A stretch of DNA of 64,000 nt from Silurus meridionalis (taxonomy: Eukaryota; Chordata; Actinopteri; Siluriformes; Siluridae), in the NCBI RefSeq assembly GCF_014805685.1, contig NC_060884.1, forward strand, positions 18,130,356-18,194,355, given 5' to 3'. The notes under the pieces are model-generated. The model was given only the letters and a program-made list of their open reading frames with translations. It was not told where the DNA came from and did no database searches. This document shows, one piece after another, positions 1-31,247 of the stretch (within the stretch, counting starts at the first letter, position 1; each line of letters starts with the position of its first letter). The translations under genes were made by a program, and so were the position numbers.

Positions 1-2580
1 GATGAATTATCTATAACAGCAGCATGCCCAGGTGGCATTCAAATGGCATATTTATATAAATCCACTAGCTGTAACGCATTACTGTTTCTATAGTAACCGC
101 TTAATTACAAGACTTGTACAGTGGACGTTCCACACAATCTAAGTGGAGTGTGGTAGGTCCAGGGCGTGGTTTAGTGGGAGTCTACAGCAGAAGCAGGCAA
201 TTAAAATGCCACACCTGTTGCTTAGGTTTCCAAGAAACACCAAGGGAAGAACAGCTTGATAATACAACACAGCCATGTTAATTGGTAACTCCCTAACTAA
301 CTCCAGCTGAGACTCGCACTAAATTACGCCCGTAAATGCCACACATTGTTTCAAAAATGTGTTGCAATTTAACAAAGGATAGTATATCATTATTGATATT
401 TCAAAGCCTTCAGTAAAGAAGATTTTTATTTAACATTTATAGTCTCATGATTCAGTGCTTTGTATTGGTTAGTATAGCCACTATAATATAAAAATATAAC
501 ATTTCCTTTATTAAATAAATGAAATAAAACTTATTGACATATAATTCATTATTTTAACCAGGATAAAAAAACTGAGATAAACTATTTTTTTTCTCACAAG
601 AGTGACCTGGCCAAGAAGGCATCAAAATACACAGCAGCAGTGAAGACAATAAGGATTAAAAAAAAAAACATCGCAACTTCCAATATTGTTGTTGTCAGTA
701 TTATTTATGAGGGCTGTACATTTTACCAATTTGAAGTTGTAGAGAAGTTATATGTAAAACCTTTTTTTCCAGCTCAGTCCTAACACAGTAACAAGATGTC
801 CTTTGTCCAAAGATTTATTTTTTTACTGCAATGATGGATGCAAATAAATACGTAACAAACCACATATATTATAGACACAACTATTGACAAAACATAACAA
901 TTGTGATAAAAATTTTAACTGGGATATCTTATTTTGTTTTTTAAGTTTTGCACTGGGGCATGCAAATATAATATATTAGCATAGCCAGGAATGGGTAAAT
1001 GTAGCTGACAAATTGCTGTGGTATAAGAGGAATAAAACACTTCATTATGTGCTCGAAATACTTTACTGAAGTAACTGCTGAGACTTATATATTTGGTTAT
1101 CAAATCATGTCGTGTTTTTTTGCTTTTGCATATTTGTGCATACTAGATTTTTAGAATTTTGCTTAAAATTTGGTTGAGTGTCATATTATATGTAACTCTA
1201 ATTTGGAATGATCACAGGTCACAGAATGATCACCAAAAAAAAAAGAAGAAAGAAGTATGTCCCCTTATTTTCTCCCTAATTTAATTGTGTCCAATTCCCA
1301 TCTATCAGGCAGCTCTCCCAAACGCTATCACGTGACAGTTACCAGCCAGAGACGGTAAAGCTGACTACACCATTTTACAGTAGTACATCCACTGCTTATG
1401 CAACATAAGGGGGCAGGTAACATACTTGGAGGAAAGCACTATTTTGCATGCATAAGCCTATGATTGGTTACTGATGGTGTGATTTATAGGGGATTGCTTT
1501 CTTAGGGGTTTTCGTATGGCCATCAGAATTCGAATGTGAAACTCAGGAGCCCCAAATGTTTTATACAATTTATCTTAAAATAGCTTTGAAGTAAATTTGG
1601 ATGATTTTGAGAAGTCATTTAGATGCATAGAAAGGTTTGAATCAATATGTCTATTCTTTATTGTCTTGTTCAGCATGCATATGAGTGCAGGGAGGCCAAA
1701 AGATTTCAGTTTCCAGAGAGCAGCTGAATCATTGAAGTTGAAAGACACAGTTAGGACTTGCTGCAGCTGGGCTGCCATTGGTGGTACTGCAACAACAAAG
1801 GCCTTCAAACAGCAAAGCCACTGCTGGGGAGTTAAGCTATCAAACTGTGAGAGCGAGGGCTAACACAGACTACCTGCATCAAGTGCAGCCAGTCATTTGC
1901 ATTTTATGGTGTTGTGATCATGTGCAAGATTGTAGGATAGCTAAATGAGCTTGGAAAAAAACCTATAGGGGTAAACAGCTTAATTGTGTGTGTGAATGAG
2001 TAGATCCCTCATTAACCATCTTATCCATTCTAACAGCATTGCTGATGGCATTTTTGTGGACTCTCAGGAAAATAACTTTTGGCATTTCTGTGTCAAAGTC
2101 AAATTTTCTGTTCTGGACTCGAGACTTTTTATTTTAATTTAATGATGTAATCCTTTTTTATGTTGGGAAAGTATCATGCAATAAGCTTTTATCAGATAAT
2201 GAACCAGAGCCCAAAGCTTATTAAAACATTAAACACTAAAAAGTTATACGGTTTGTTTTTGCGGTTTCAACTTGTGAGCTACAAATTTTTTTAAGTTACT
2301 GTATATATTCTATTGTCAATGTACATTGGCCTGTTCGTGGGGTGTGCTAGCCCACTCACAGTATGACTAAGTACCTGTTTACTGAATTGAAATAGATAGG
2401 ATGAGTTGAGGAGCAGCAGGTCACACTAGTGGAGTGTTAGCAATTGAGCTTGGGCAGAGTTGACTTTAGGTTCCGAGGGGGTTTAAAAGTGATCTATATA
2501 TTAACATAGAAGTACACGTAATGCATCTCGAGTGATAGTGCTGTATTTGCATTTGTTAGGGGAAGATGCATGTTTTTTTT

Positions 2581-2704
2581 GTGTGTGTGTGTGTGTGTGT
2601 GTATGATAGAGAAAGAGAGAGAGAATAATATATATATATTTTTTTATATGTACTATATGTGTCTGTAATATAAAGTATGAGTGAGCGTGTGTGCTGTTTC
2701 TGTG

Positions 2705-2747
<43 letters not shown>

Positions 2748-2861
2748 AGTGCTGTTGCATAAGGGATTCTATGTTTCTGATTGTATAACCTGTGTGGGGA
2801 GATGGAGTCCTTATTTTCCTCCATTTTTGTGTGCTTTTATGTATATGTGTTTGTGTACATG

Positions 2862-2926
<65 letters not shown>
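2581..2926. repeat. Cluster of three (GT)n microsatellites
   Basis: Pure GT runs at 2581-2602, 2708-2745 and 2864-2926. They create long artificial Cys/Val ORFs on + and Thr/His ORFs on - that are not genes. Confidence 0.95.
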
Positions 2927-2927
<1 letters not shown>

Positions 2928-5784
2928 TTGTTTAGCTTCTCTTTTTTTTTTTGTCACATTTGACTGTCTTTGACGGTTAGTGTCTCATGCCTCATGGTAT
3001 AAAATGTGTTTACGCAAAATAATGGATGAGTGGTAGGCAGGAGAGATATGACAGGAGATTCCCTCAGAAGTAGCAGACAGTTCAGTCTTCTACAGTTATG
3101 CAGAAAATTCTGGTCACCCACAGTTACACACAGCAACATTCAGATCTCCTGCTGGTAGTCTTGAACAATTTGCCTGCAATTAGCCTGTTTCCTGCAGCAA
3201 ACGTTTCTGTCAAGTTATACCAGTGAAGAGTTTTTGTTCCACTTGAAAGCTAAGCTTCATTTTAATTTTTTTTCCCTGGAGCAAGTCATTCTTCCTGCCA
3301 TAATTACTGTCAAACTGTTGTTGATCCCTTTTTTAAGTGGCTTTTATTGAGTTCAAGTTTGACTAAAGACATTTTAAAGGTAAAAAAAAGTTTATGAAGA
3401 ACTACATTTTAATAGGGATTCATTACTTAAATGCAGTTAAAGCAGTGTTTACTAGTATTTGAGCAAAGCAGGGAAACCCATAAAGCTTAATTATGCTAGA
3501 ATTGGCAAAATGAGTTTTAACTTCACTTATAGTTCACATGCTTGTGCAGCAGAGGAAAACGGGGGGTGGGGTGGGAGTAGGGTTTGAGTGGATAATTGTG
3601 TGCGCAAGTGCGAGTGAGGCAATAACCCGGCATTGGAGCAATCAAGTCACTGATCCTCTTTCGAACCTATTTCAATTTCATTATACTGAATTGTAAAAAG
3701 TGCATCAGTACTGCAGGAGACCTTATATGGTGCTCTTTTATCTGTATTGGCAAAGTGATGCAACCTGCTGAGGCAATCCAGGCATGAGAAAAGAAATTCA
3801 GAAAACTTGGCCGGAAATGAATAGCCTGCTGGCATCATTATATGTCTAGTCTTCATTCTGTACACCTATCTTTGGCCTGTTGCTAGTGATATCCAACTCT
3901 AGTGCTCATCTTCGCTTGTTAGTAAAGTTGGGGAGTATTTCCAATCACTTTATGGTTAAAAAACTAAAACTCTGTTTAACATCCTCAAACGACTTCAAAT
4001 AAAAAGAGTTTACTTCATTAGTGAACAACAGGTGAAGTCAGCATAAGGTATATATTTCTCTGTAGTGATCTATTGATGTATTTGATTTGTGAAGACAAAA
4101 GTAGCTCAGAATGACATAAATTATAACCTTTTTGCATTCCAGCTACAAAGTGGCAAAATAATTACACGGATACCTCAGTATGATGAGTGTATTATCATTT
4201 TCTCCTTAATACAGCAAACTGTCCTTAACCAAATACTTGAATTAGGTCATTACTTATTGTAAGAAATGCTGCTTTGTTCACTGCTGATGCTGTATGCTGT
4301 CCTGTTGATATGTTTTCATTTACTGAACCTGGTGTTGGGGAAACCATGCCATGAGTTAAAGGGGTGTTCTCTTTGGGTTTTCCAAAGAAATAATGAGTTA
4401 CAGCCTCTGTGTAGCATTACTCACACTCCATATCAGTGTGACTAGTATTCTCAGATTGATGACGCATATGTGAACACAGCACATGAACTCAGACCCTTAA
4501 AGGGAAAATGTAGTCAGACTATGTCCAAAGAAACTTTTGGGTTGCAGTACATACACAGCTTTCTATAACAGACATCAGGTAAAATATAAATCTGTTAAAT
4601 ATACTTCATTACTAAATATACATGCTTTGCTGTATGTTTGCAACTTGGGAGCAACTTGGCAAATGGTCATCAACAACCTTCAAATAGGTTGTGGCTTTTA
4701 ATCGATGATTGATTGCTATTAATGAGCCTAATGTGTGACAAGAATCACCACCTCCACCACTCACCACCTCTCCACCACCTAGCCCTCTGTGTGCCTCAGC
4801 AGAAATTACAATTCATCAGACCAGGCTACATAGTTTCATTCCTCAGCTGACCAGTTTTGGTGAACCTGTGCCAACAGCAGCCTTTTATTCTGGGGTGACT
4901 GAAGTTAAATCTGATGGAGTCACTCTTTGATTTAATTTGCTACAAATCACAAAGTCACCTTTTAGAACCGCTTTAACAGGAAAGAGTATTGCTCTTTTTT
5001 AAAGAATATTTCTAATAATTTTATACCTACAAGCTTCACCTGATTTTCACCATATCTGATTGTGAGACATCATGTGTCTAATTCTCAGTAATCCTTTTTG
5101 TTGGTTGAAAAATAGTTCACCAATTTCAAGTAGTTGAGAATGAAAAGCCACTGTACAAATTTTTTACCTACCAGAATCAGTACAGATCCACTTAATATCA
5201 CTGTGTGGCTTGCTTTGTGACTGCACTTTGAATTACTTTATTCTGTTCATTTGTTTATATACTGTAGAAACATCTTTTGAATTAGATAAAAAATGTTTGA
5301 CACTGACCATAAAAACATTAAGTAATTAAAGGATCAGTTAGAACGAAAATGAAACAACTTTCCAGTATACATACGGCCAATTTTCTTCACAGCAGTGTAC
5401 ATCAGAATGATGTCTATGTAATTTTAAAGTTTGCTCTTTAAAGTTTGAAAGTTTCTTCACAATATTTGCAGTGCCCAAGACTAAAGGATGTCCGAAAATT
5501 CTCCACACATTGGGGAAATTATATTGAATTGAAATTGTATTGAAATGATTCTCACAGCTGGATGAGGAACACCAACACATAACTCCAACGCAAGTTTATT
5601 ATAAGTGAAAGATATGACTCTGTGTGTGTATAAAGTGAAACCAATAATGTAAAGGAGGTTTTGTAAATATATTTACATTTTGCTAATAAGGGTTAATTTC
5701 ACCTATGTTAGGAAATTTTTGTAACATCCTGTGCACAACACGAGTTGATGTGAAAATTAATTGAATAGATTGATTTACACACAG

Positions 5785-5900
5785 CGGTGGTTTGGTGGCT
5801 CAGCAGGTTAGCGGTGCAGTCTCAAAGACTTAATGTCTCTAGTTTGATCCTGAACTACCGAATTACTGTTTCTGTGGAGTATCACATTTTGCTGAATTTG
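5785..5900 (+). mobile_element. tRNA-derived SINE, truncated
   Basis: A box-A-like sequence TGGCTCAGCAGG (5796-5807) and a box-B-like GTTTGATCC (5842-5850) are spaced as in a tRNA-derived pol III promoter. They are followed by a TTTCTGTGGAGT body motif typical of fish SINEs. No full tail or target-site duplication was identified, so the copy is truncated or old. Confidence 0.6.
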
Positions 5901-6596
5901 GGTTTTCTGGGTCCTCTGGCTTTTATTTGCTCCCTGAAAGATGGCTTTAACTGTGATCGTGGGTTCACAGTTCTCTGAAATGGACATAAATCTTTGTATT
6001 TCTTTTGCAGGATTTTTCTAGAATTATTTCCAGCTTGAAAGTCAACTCACTTCTTTGACATTCAATAATGTTCAGTGAATGTGACCACTGTGATTAACGG
6101 TATTTCTGCATTTTGTGTGACCTGTCAAGGCTTCTTTTCCCTGTTCATTATAAAGTACTAGCTCACGTCAGCTTGAGAGCTGGTCACAAGGCACCATTAC
6201 AAAAGGCTTTTATAATAAAGGGATTTCCAATCGCCTATTTCTCTCATGTTCTCTTCACCTCCCATTTAATGAAATGACATTGGCATTGATTGCCTCATTC
6301 ATCACAGGTTATATTCTGCTTTCTGAATGTGTAGAATGGTGACTTCTTTCAAATGTGCAGACTGATAATCTGCAGCGCTACTTATTACTGTTTTTCCTTT
6401 GACCCCACAAAAAACTTTTTACATTATACTTTATAAACCTGGATTGCTTCAACTATGTAAACCTCATCTTGTTTACACTTAGCACTTCCATGGCTGTTTC
6501 TAAAGTTTTGAGGTACTATGGATTTTATTCTAGGGTATTCTAGCAGCATAGGGACCCAAATGACTATTTATAACTTAAGTACTACACTGTAATAAA

Positions 6597-6845
6597 CGTT
6601 TGTTCGGCTTTTCCCATTAGTGGTCGCCACAGTGGATCATCCGTATTCGTGAGCCGCATGTTCGATTTGCCACGTTTTTATGCTGGATGCCGTTTCTAAC
6701 GCAACCCGTCCCATTTATCTGGGTTTGGGATTGCACTGGCTTGTGCAACACTAATGGCTGGGTTAGGTTCCTGACCGGGGATCGAACCCGGTCAGGGAAC
6801 CAAGACTTTGTGTGCAGTCTTGCTAGATCAATGCTAGAGTTGATA
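6597..6845 (-). mobile_element. tRNA-derived SINE, reverse orientation, head and body
   Basis: Read on the minus strand, a tRNA-like head contains the box-B sequence GGTTCGATCCC (near 6779-6789). A body follows with GGGTTGCGTTAG and, near the end, CTGTGGCGACC and GGGAAAAGCCGAA. The same body occurs without the tRNA head at 50278-50420 and 51602-51750, so these are one family. Confidence 0.6.
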
Positions 6846-7241
6846 TTGTATGAAACAAGGAAACCCTAGACCCTTAAACACTTTCCTCCATTGTTTTCCT
6901 ACCATTATTTCTTACCTTTTCCCTCTTCATTGATTTGTTCTTAGTCATAAGCAATGTGAAATAAAGTACCTTTCTTGCCATCTTTCTTTCCATCATTCAA
7001 CTCATGGTACCCGAACATTGAGTGAGTTTACATTACACCCACACAACAGTAATTTCCCAGGCTGATACTGACTAAGAGGTGTTGGGTTTGTATGTAGTAG
7101 TGACGTATTGAAAGATGGGAAAGCTTCTGTGGGATGACGGTGTGGGGTAATTGTGTTTGCAACTCACACATTCACCCTTTAGACCTTTCATTCTGTCACA
7201 TCAACTTTGGCTTTTTCTCTAACTGTCAGTTCTTGTCAGTT

Positions 7242-7313
7242 CACACACATGCACACAGATGCACACACATGCACACACACACACGCGCACATGCACACAC
7301 ACACACACACACA
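7242..7313. repeat. (CA)n-rich microsatellite
   Basis: Interrupted CA run with GCACAT and CGCG interruptions, about 95 nt upstream of the first visible copine exon. Confidence 0.9.
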
Positions 7314-7406
7314 TATTCACTTACGACATAACACTTTTTTGTTGTGACTGACTCTATCTCTAATGAGTTGCTGTGAGCTCTATTTCCCCCTCTTTCTTCT
7401 TTCCAG

Positions 7407-25443
<18,037 letters not shown>

Positions 25444-25627
25444 GCATCTGCACATTTTCCCGTCTGACAAATGTTAGCACTGATAAAGGCTTGGCAAGAA
25501 AACAACTTTGTGCAACCACATTTAAAAAAAGTCCCATTATATACAAATCTTTAATCTCTTTTTAACCTACATGTCATTTCTCATGTTAGAATATTCCACA
25601 GATTCATAGAGAGAGACAAAATGTTTT

Positions 25628-25633
25628 AATAAA
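25628..25633 (+). promoter_or_regulatory. cpne9: Candidate poly(A) signal of cpne9
   Basis: AATAAA lies 185 nt after the cpne9 stop codon. It is the first such hexamer downstream, so it is a plausible 3' end, but transcript data would be needed to prefer it. Confidence 0.35.
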
Positions 25634-26053
25634 AACTGACAGCAAAAAAAGTAAGGAGAATGAAGACAAAGCAAGAACAGAGAGTAAGTGGATGAAAGAG
25701 TCACAGTCTGGAGTGAGTGGGCAGATGAACTTCTGTTCTGTCCCAAAAAGTGATGACCCTCAACATACCTAGAACGGCAAAAAATAATTAACCATTGGCC
25801 AATCTTTATTAGTACAGTTCTTTATCAACTCAAAGTGACCAAAGAAGAACATGAACTATTAAACCATATAACCACATACACATAACCACATATTAACAAC
25901 TAATAATGACATATTAAACATAGCCGTTGTGCATGTGTTCTGAATAAACTAAAAGAATATAGCCTAAATATTTCCTAAATAATACTTAATGTATTTTAGG
26001 GGAGAAGTCTTCCAAAACCACACTTTGGGAATGTAGCAAACTCACAGGAACCT

Positions 26054-26580
26054 TGCTGAATGAGAATGAGAGACAGGCAAGAGTTCACCAAGCAGAGCTT
26101 TATTTACTTTCATTTTCATCCCACAGTCTTTCGGGATGCCTTTCCACTTGACGTCCGCCGGCGCCCCATTTGTGGATCGGCCCGCCTTTTCCCCCGCGTC
26201 CACCTATCTTACTCACGAATCGGCACGCTTTCCATTTTTTCATGCCTTTCCCTGGCATCCGCCTGCGTTGAGTCACCGTTCAGTGACCCTTCAGCCTGTG
26301 TCTGCTTGGTGTCTTTCTCCACGAGGCTGGGGACTCGCTTCTCTTTATTGGCGTAGCCGGACTTAAACAGAGAGCACTGATTAGTCTCATCAGCTAAAGA
26401 TGTTTCTTACTGTTCGTTCTGTCCGGGTCTACCCTCCACTTGCTCACCGCTGGCACATACCCCCAACGACCGACTGCGGAGTCAGTGGCAGCACTCCTCC
26501 TTGGACTGGTCCTGCTCCCTCCGTGGCGAAGTCTCCCTGGCGTCATACCCTCACCACTGGGTTTCGGCACTACTGTAACA
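26054..26580 (-). mobile_element. LTR-like repeat unit, copy 1
   Basis: Read on the minus strand it begins TGTTACAG, carries CCAATAAAGAG internally (plus-strand TTTATT at 26344-26349) and ends near CAGCA. A TG...CA unit with an internal poly(A) signal suggests an LTR. It is strikingly GC-rich against its AT-rich surroundings. It shares GACGTCC, AGTCACCGTT and CACCGCTGGCA blocks with copy 2. No internal retrotransposon coding sequence is present. Confidence 0.5.
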
Positions 26581-26595
26581 AACTTACTGGTTCCA

Positions 26596-27014
26596 TGCTG
26601 GAAAAAAGAGACAGAAAATAGTCAACTAAGCAGAGGTTTCCTTATTAAAATTTTTTTTTTTACTTTCCCGCTTGACGTCCGCTGGCACCCACTTGCGGAT
26701 CAGCCCGCTTTTCTCCGCCGTCCGGCCATTACACTTGCGGATTGGCACAATTTCTCTTTCTAATGCATGCTTGAGTTTCCATGCAGACCGGCACGCCTTT
26801 TCCTAGCGTCTGCCCGAGTGCACTAGCCCGCCGGCACGTCTTTCTCCGGCGCCCCCCCCACGCTCAGTCACCGTTTGGCAATCCTTCCGCTCATCTCTGC
26901 TTGGTAGCGCTCTTCCTGAGGCTGGTGTCTCTCTCATCTTTATTGGCATCACTTGACTGAAACTGTCCGGCTCCGCCCTTCACTCGATCACCGCTGGCAT
27001 AGGGAACCATAACA
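26596..27014 (-). mobile_element. LTR-like repeat unit, copy 2
   Basis: Head-to-tail partner of the unit at 26054-26580, shorter by about 100 bp and diverged by indels. On the minus strand it begins TGTTATGG, has CCAATAAAGA (plus-strand TTTATT at 26939-26944) and ends CCAGCA. The 15-nt spacer to copy 1 contains AACTTACTGG. Either a tandem LTR relic or a tandem repeat. Confidence 0.5.
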
Positions 27015-28733
27015 AACCTCTTCCTCCTAGATTCTCACAAAGAGAAATGTTTTGATGATTAATGATTGGATGTTGGTAATGTCTCTTGGTGAGACAAAAA
27101 AAAGAACTAAAATACAGAACTATCAGCCTTCATACACTGTCTAAATACTGTATTCCATTCTTCTTAGATTTATTTCCTTGACTTCACAGTTGCACACCTT
27201 CACACTGAAAGTCCAAATGGCACACCCAAATTTCCTTAGTCTAGACTATGTTTGGTTTTCGAGAGACTCCTACAGACTTCAAGTGACTCTATTTCTTTTT
27301 ACCAAGATGTGTGTTTCTATTAACGTCATCTCTCTTGTTACACTCCCAGCGTATAATCCTCCACGACTCTCTTCATATGAATGAATTCTTTCCCGGCTTC
27401 GACCTTCCTTTCAGCCATAACCTGGGAGATTTTACCAGATGAATAATGTATTCTGGCATTAGCTCTGAAGGATCAAATCTCGCTGGTCTTTAAGAGCTTG
27501 CAGTGTCTCTGTTGGCTGTTTAGAGTTTTAAAAAAAAGCATGCAGCACAATAGAATGCACAAGGGCCGAACACAGAAGCCTGAGTCTAGATTACAAGGGC
27601 ACCTTCAAACATTATTTGTTTCAATTCAAAATGTAGCCGAAGAGTGAATAAGAGTGAGATGAAGGAGAATGCGATCACAACTACCACTTGAAAATGTAGC
27701 ACAGGGCCATTATGTTAATTTTAGGGGATTCAAAATATGCCTCTTCTTCTTTGCAAATGAATGCAAAATTATTCTAGTCTTTCTCAATCTCCATGTCACT
27801 GACTCCTGCTCTAGATGAATGTAAGAGTTCATGCCCCAAATCTATTGGCTGTTCTGTCTCTGGCTGCTGATGTTGCTTTGATACAAATTGATTGTTGATG
27901 CATAGATAAACTACATTCTTGGCATTTTTTAGTAAATATATAGTCCAAAGGTTTCCTGTTCTTTCCTAACAGAATTGAAACCCAATGTGGTCTTCTATTA
28001 GGTGAATTTCATCTGTTTTGAGGTATTTCCTAAAGGGTAAAATGCTCACCATGATTGTAAAAAGTGGTCTTTTGAGCTATCATAGTCTTCCTGTCAGCTT
28101 GAAAGAGTCTGGCCATTCTCCTCTGAGCTCTCTCATTAACAAGCCATGTTTGCTCTCCGAACTGGATGTTTTTATTTACCATCATGATCTAAACTTAAAA
28201 TCTAACAAATTACCAATGGTACAAACCCTGTCAAAGTTCCCAACTAGTTAAAAGACAATGCTAATAGACTGTTCCAAATAAATGTATGGTCAAATTGTAA
28301 TTCAAATTTCTGCAATTTCATCTTTCTCTGATTTTAGGGGAAGATTTAAACACATTAAATAGTGCTAGACAGGGTGTGTTATTTATTATCTCCCAAATTA
28401 GATTTTGCTGTATGCTGTTTTAGTTATGTTTATTTAAATACAATGCCACTGCCAAAAAATGTTAAATGTTTCATTAAACAAGAGTAAACTGTGAGGACAG
28501 CTGGGTTTTACCTTAACTGTATTTATGTGAAGAACTCTTTTAATTCATAAATTAACTAATTCTTCTATGTTACAAATGATTTTTTTAAAGAATAAACTAA
28601 GCGTGTTTCTGTTTCAGAGCAGGGGGTACTTAACTGACTTTGTAACTATTTGTAATATATTGCAGATTATGATATTGCATGGTATCAAAGGGGACCTTTA
28701 CGCAAATACTTCTGTTGTTCTTACAAGTGTGTA

Positions 28734-28736
<3 letters not shown>

Positions 28737-28802
<66 letters not shown>
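28737..28802. repeat. (TA)n microsatellite
   Basis: Pure TA run of about 33 units. Confidence 0.95.
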
Positions 28803-28805
<3 letters not shown>

Positions 28806-29600
28806 ATGGATATAAAAAGTTACACATCCGTTATATAATGGTTGTTTTTTTTGCTGTTAAAAATTAATTCATTTTTTTTTTTTTTACAAATTTTATTACA
28901 ATATCTTGAACTTAATTGATGCTTTGTTTGAAGCACCTCTTGATTTTATCACTTTGTTTTTGGAGTTTATCAGCATGGCACATACTGACGTGCCAATATT
29001 TTCCAACTTTTTCTTGAAAAAACCTTTAGATCCATCAAATTGTAAAGGTGTCTCCTGTGCACAGCCCACTTTAGGCCGCCCCACAGTTTTTTTTTTTGTT
29101 AAATCCTCTGGTTTAGGTCATCCAAAAAAGATGACCTTTGTCTGGCTACAACATTGTTTTTTCTTAATTAAATTTATGCTTTGGGTCATTATCATGCTAT
29201 TATGTTAAATTACAGTTCACCTTTAGTTTACTAGTCACCTGAAGATTTAGCACTAAATCCAACTGGTAACTATTTATTATTCCCTAGACCTTGACAAAAG
29301 CCCCTGTTCTGCCTGGAGACAATGAGAAATCTCATTGATGACAGCTGTACTATAATTACTTTTGTACATGAGATAGAATTTGATTAATTCATTCTAAAAA
29401 CAGCCACATGCTAATTTATGACAGGATTTTGCACTCTACGCAAACTGGTTACTGTACCTTTTTTGTTGTTTTACTTTTTTTTTTTTCTCAAGATTTTTTG
29501 GATTGTTTTTCGCTTAATTCTATATGTTGTAATTTCACACTGAGTGAAACTTTCTGACATAATCAACCTTGGTATCACAAAACCTGACATACACTTGAGG
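28803..29600. mobile_element. Probable dispersed fish DNA-transposon repeat
   Basis: Starts with GGATATAAAAAGTTACACAT and includes CACCTGAAGATTTAGCAC and CCTTGACAAAAGCCCCTGTT. These resemble a Tc1-type non-autonomous repeat I know from many fish genomes. Boundaries and family are from memory only. Confidence 0.4.
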
Positions 29601-31181
29601 ATGTGTTGCCTTTTTATATCTATTATATAGCTAGCACACAATATTGTTTTTCTATGAGAGTTTAATTCTGTATATTTTGTCCTTGACTTTTGTTGTGTAT
29701 AATACATATTCTGTGAAAATTGCATAATATGGTAGAATATGGCACAAAATGCAATGTAGCTTGCTGCAAATATATTTCTCTAAATATTTACATAATACAT
29801 TTATTAATAGCTTTAGCATGCAGCTTTAGCTGATTTTCAATGATGTGTAGTTATTTTAATTTTCTATTACACATTTTGTATTTTTGCATGACTATTTAAA
29901 TGTTTCTCAAGTATGCATTAAAATAGCAGTTTATTGTTTATTTTGTGCACCTTGTCTAAAAGCATAAAAAGGCATGCACAGAACAGAACTCCCCTATACA
30001 ATGTTATTCAAGACCGGAGTACATAATGTTTATTTTTTTATTTTTTTGACAGTATTAACTTTTGTCAGTAAATATTAGTTTGTCTATCAGTTTCCTTGCC
30101 ATGCCACATTAAACTATGCTTACTCTGAAGAAAGTTTTGTTGGACTACTGTGTGCATACATCATCATACCAGTTGCATAATTCTTGTGAGATGCCATATT
30201 TGTCCTGGGTTAGAATTTGTATTTACAAACAGAAAAACTACAAATAACCAAGGTGTAGGTACAGTATATTATGTAGTATGTTGTGTTAGTGAACACAAAT
30301 CAGTCCATTCCTCTCTAGTACATTTTGTTGTAGATCAATTTAATAATCTCTAATTATAATTTGATTATAATATATTAATATCTATAAAATTCCCCCAAAA
30401 TTGCATCTATTTTACATAGGTTTACAGTCTGTAACACCAGTACCTACAGTCCATTTAGTTGTTTATCTTCCAAATGTTATAACTAAATTTGGTATATTAT
30501 TAGAATATGATTATACATTTACAAAGAGTCTTACATTACATTTTGCATTCAAGTGTGGTATTATTGATTAAAATGAATTAAAAGATATATATGCTTCATC
30601 ACAGGCATCAAAATAGGTCCAATCCTTTTAAATGCCCATTGTCTCATTTCTCTATTCTGTTATTAGTTCCTATGATCAGTGATCTTTCTTTCTCTCTCTG
30701 CTGTTTTAGCTCTCATTCTTCTCTTCCCTCATTTTTTCTCTTATCACTTTCTCCTCTTCTTCTCTTGAGCAGCCACATTCTGAATGTGAAGAGATGGCAC
30801 AGTACATTATAAAAATGGAGCCTTTCACTCAGCTGTATTCTATACTCTATAAGCGGTGTTAGAATCTCTTGATCTATGGATGACTTCTACAGCAATATAG
30901 TAAAAATGTAGTGTGTAAAATATATGGACATTTCTTTCAGCAAAAAAAAAGGACTGTCATAAAGATCGAGCTTCATACACAGCAGCACATATGCATAATT
31001 TGGAAATGTTTAATTAGCAAGTGAAATAAGTAATATCACTGTCATTGTAAGCCAGTTATGTGTAAAGGTACACTTTTATGCATAATTAGAAGTTATGAGA
31101 TCAAAAAACTTTTATGAATATGATTCAAATTCCTTTTAAATAGTAGAATGTTTCTACTATTATGCTGTCAAGTTTGCTTAT

Positions 31182-31242
<61 letters not shown>
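31182..31242. repeat. (CT)n then (TA)n microsatellite
   Basis: CT run 31182-31216 followed directly by a TA run 31217-31242. Confidence 0.95.

Positions 31243-31247
<5 letters not shown>

Larger units (their letters stand above)
1..7406. other. Non-coding stretch upstream of the first visible copine exon
   Basis: No convincing exon was found here. The first visible copine exon begins in phase after an upstream exon, so this is probably the 3' part of a long copine intron (inference). It holds three (GT)n tracts between 2581 and 2926, a tRNA-derived SINE near 5785, a second tRNA-SINE in reverse orientation at 6597-6845 and a (CA)n tract at 7242-7313. The rest is unremarkable AT-rich DNA. Confidence 0.6.

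Noticed and set aside
2501..2973. ORFs rich in His/Thr or Cys/Val on both strands
   Set aside because: They are translations of (GT)n microsatellites. The same applies to CA/TG-based ORFs at 7134, 12877, 20259, 23074, 31168, 47303 and 59279.
5785..5900. tRNA-like A and B boxes suggesting a tRNA gene
   Set aside because: Box B is degenerate, no acceptor stem pairs, and a SINE body follows; a SINE fits better. The head at 6770-6845 was rejected as a tRNA for the same reason.
6010..6045. Possible C2A exon after TTTTGCAG (reads DFSRIISSLK)
   Set aside because: The copine C2A block should read DFLGQ-like sequence, and the frame and length do not join the exon at 7407.
26060..26763. Overlapping Arg/Pro/Ser-rich ORFs of 70-107 codons
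   Set aside because: They lie inside the GC-rich LTR-like repeat units, are not conserved between the two units and match no family.
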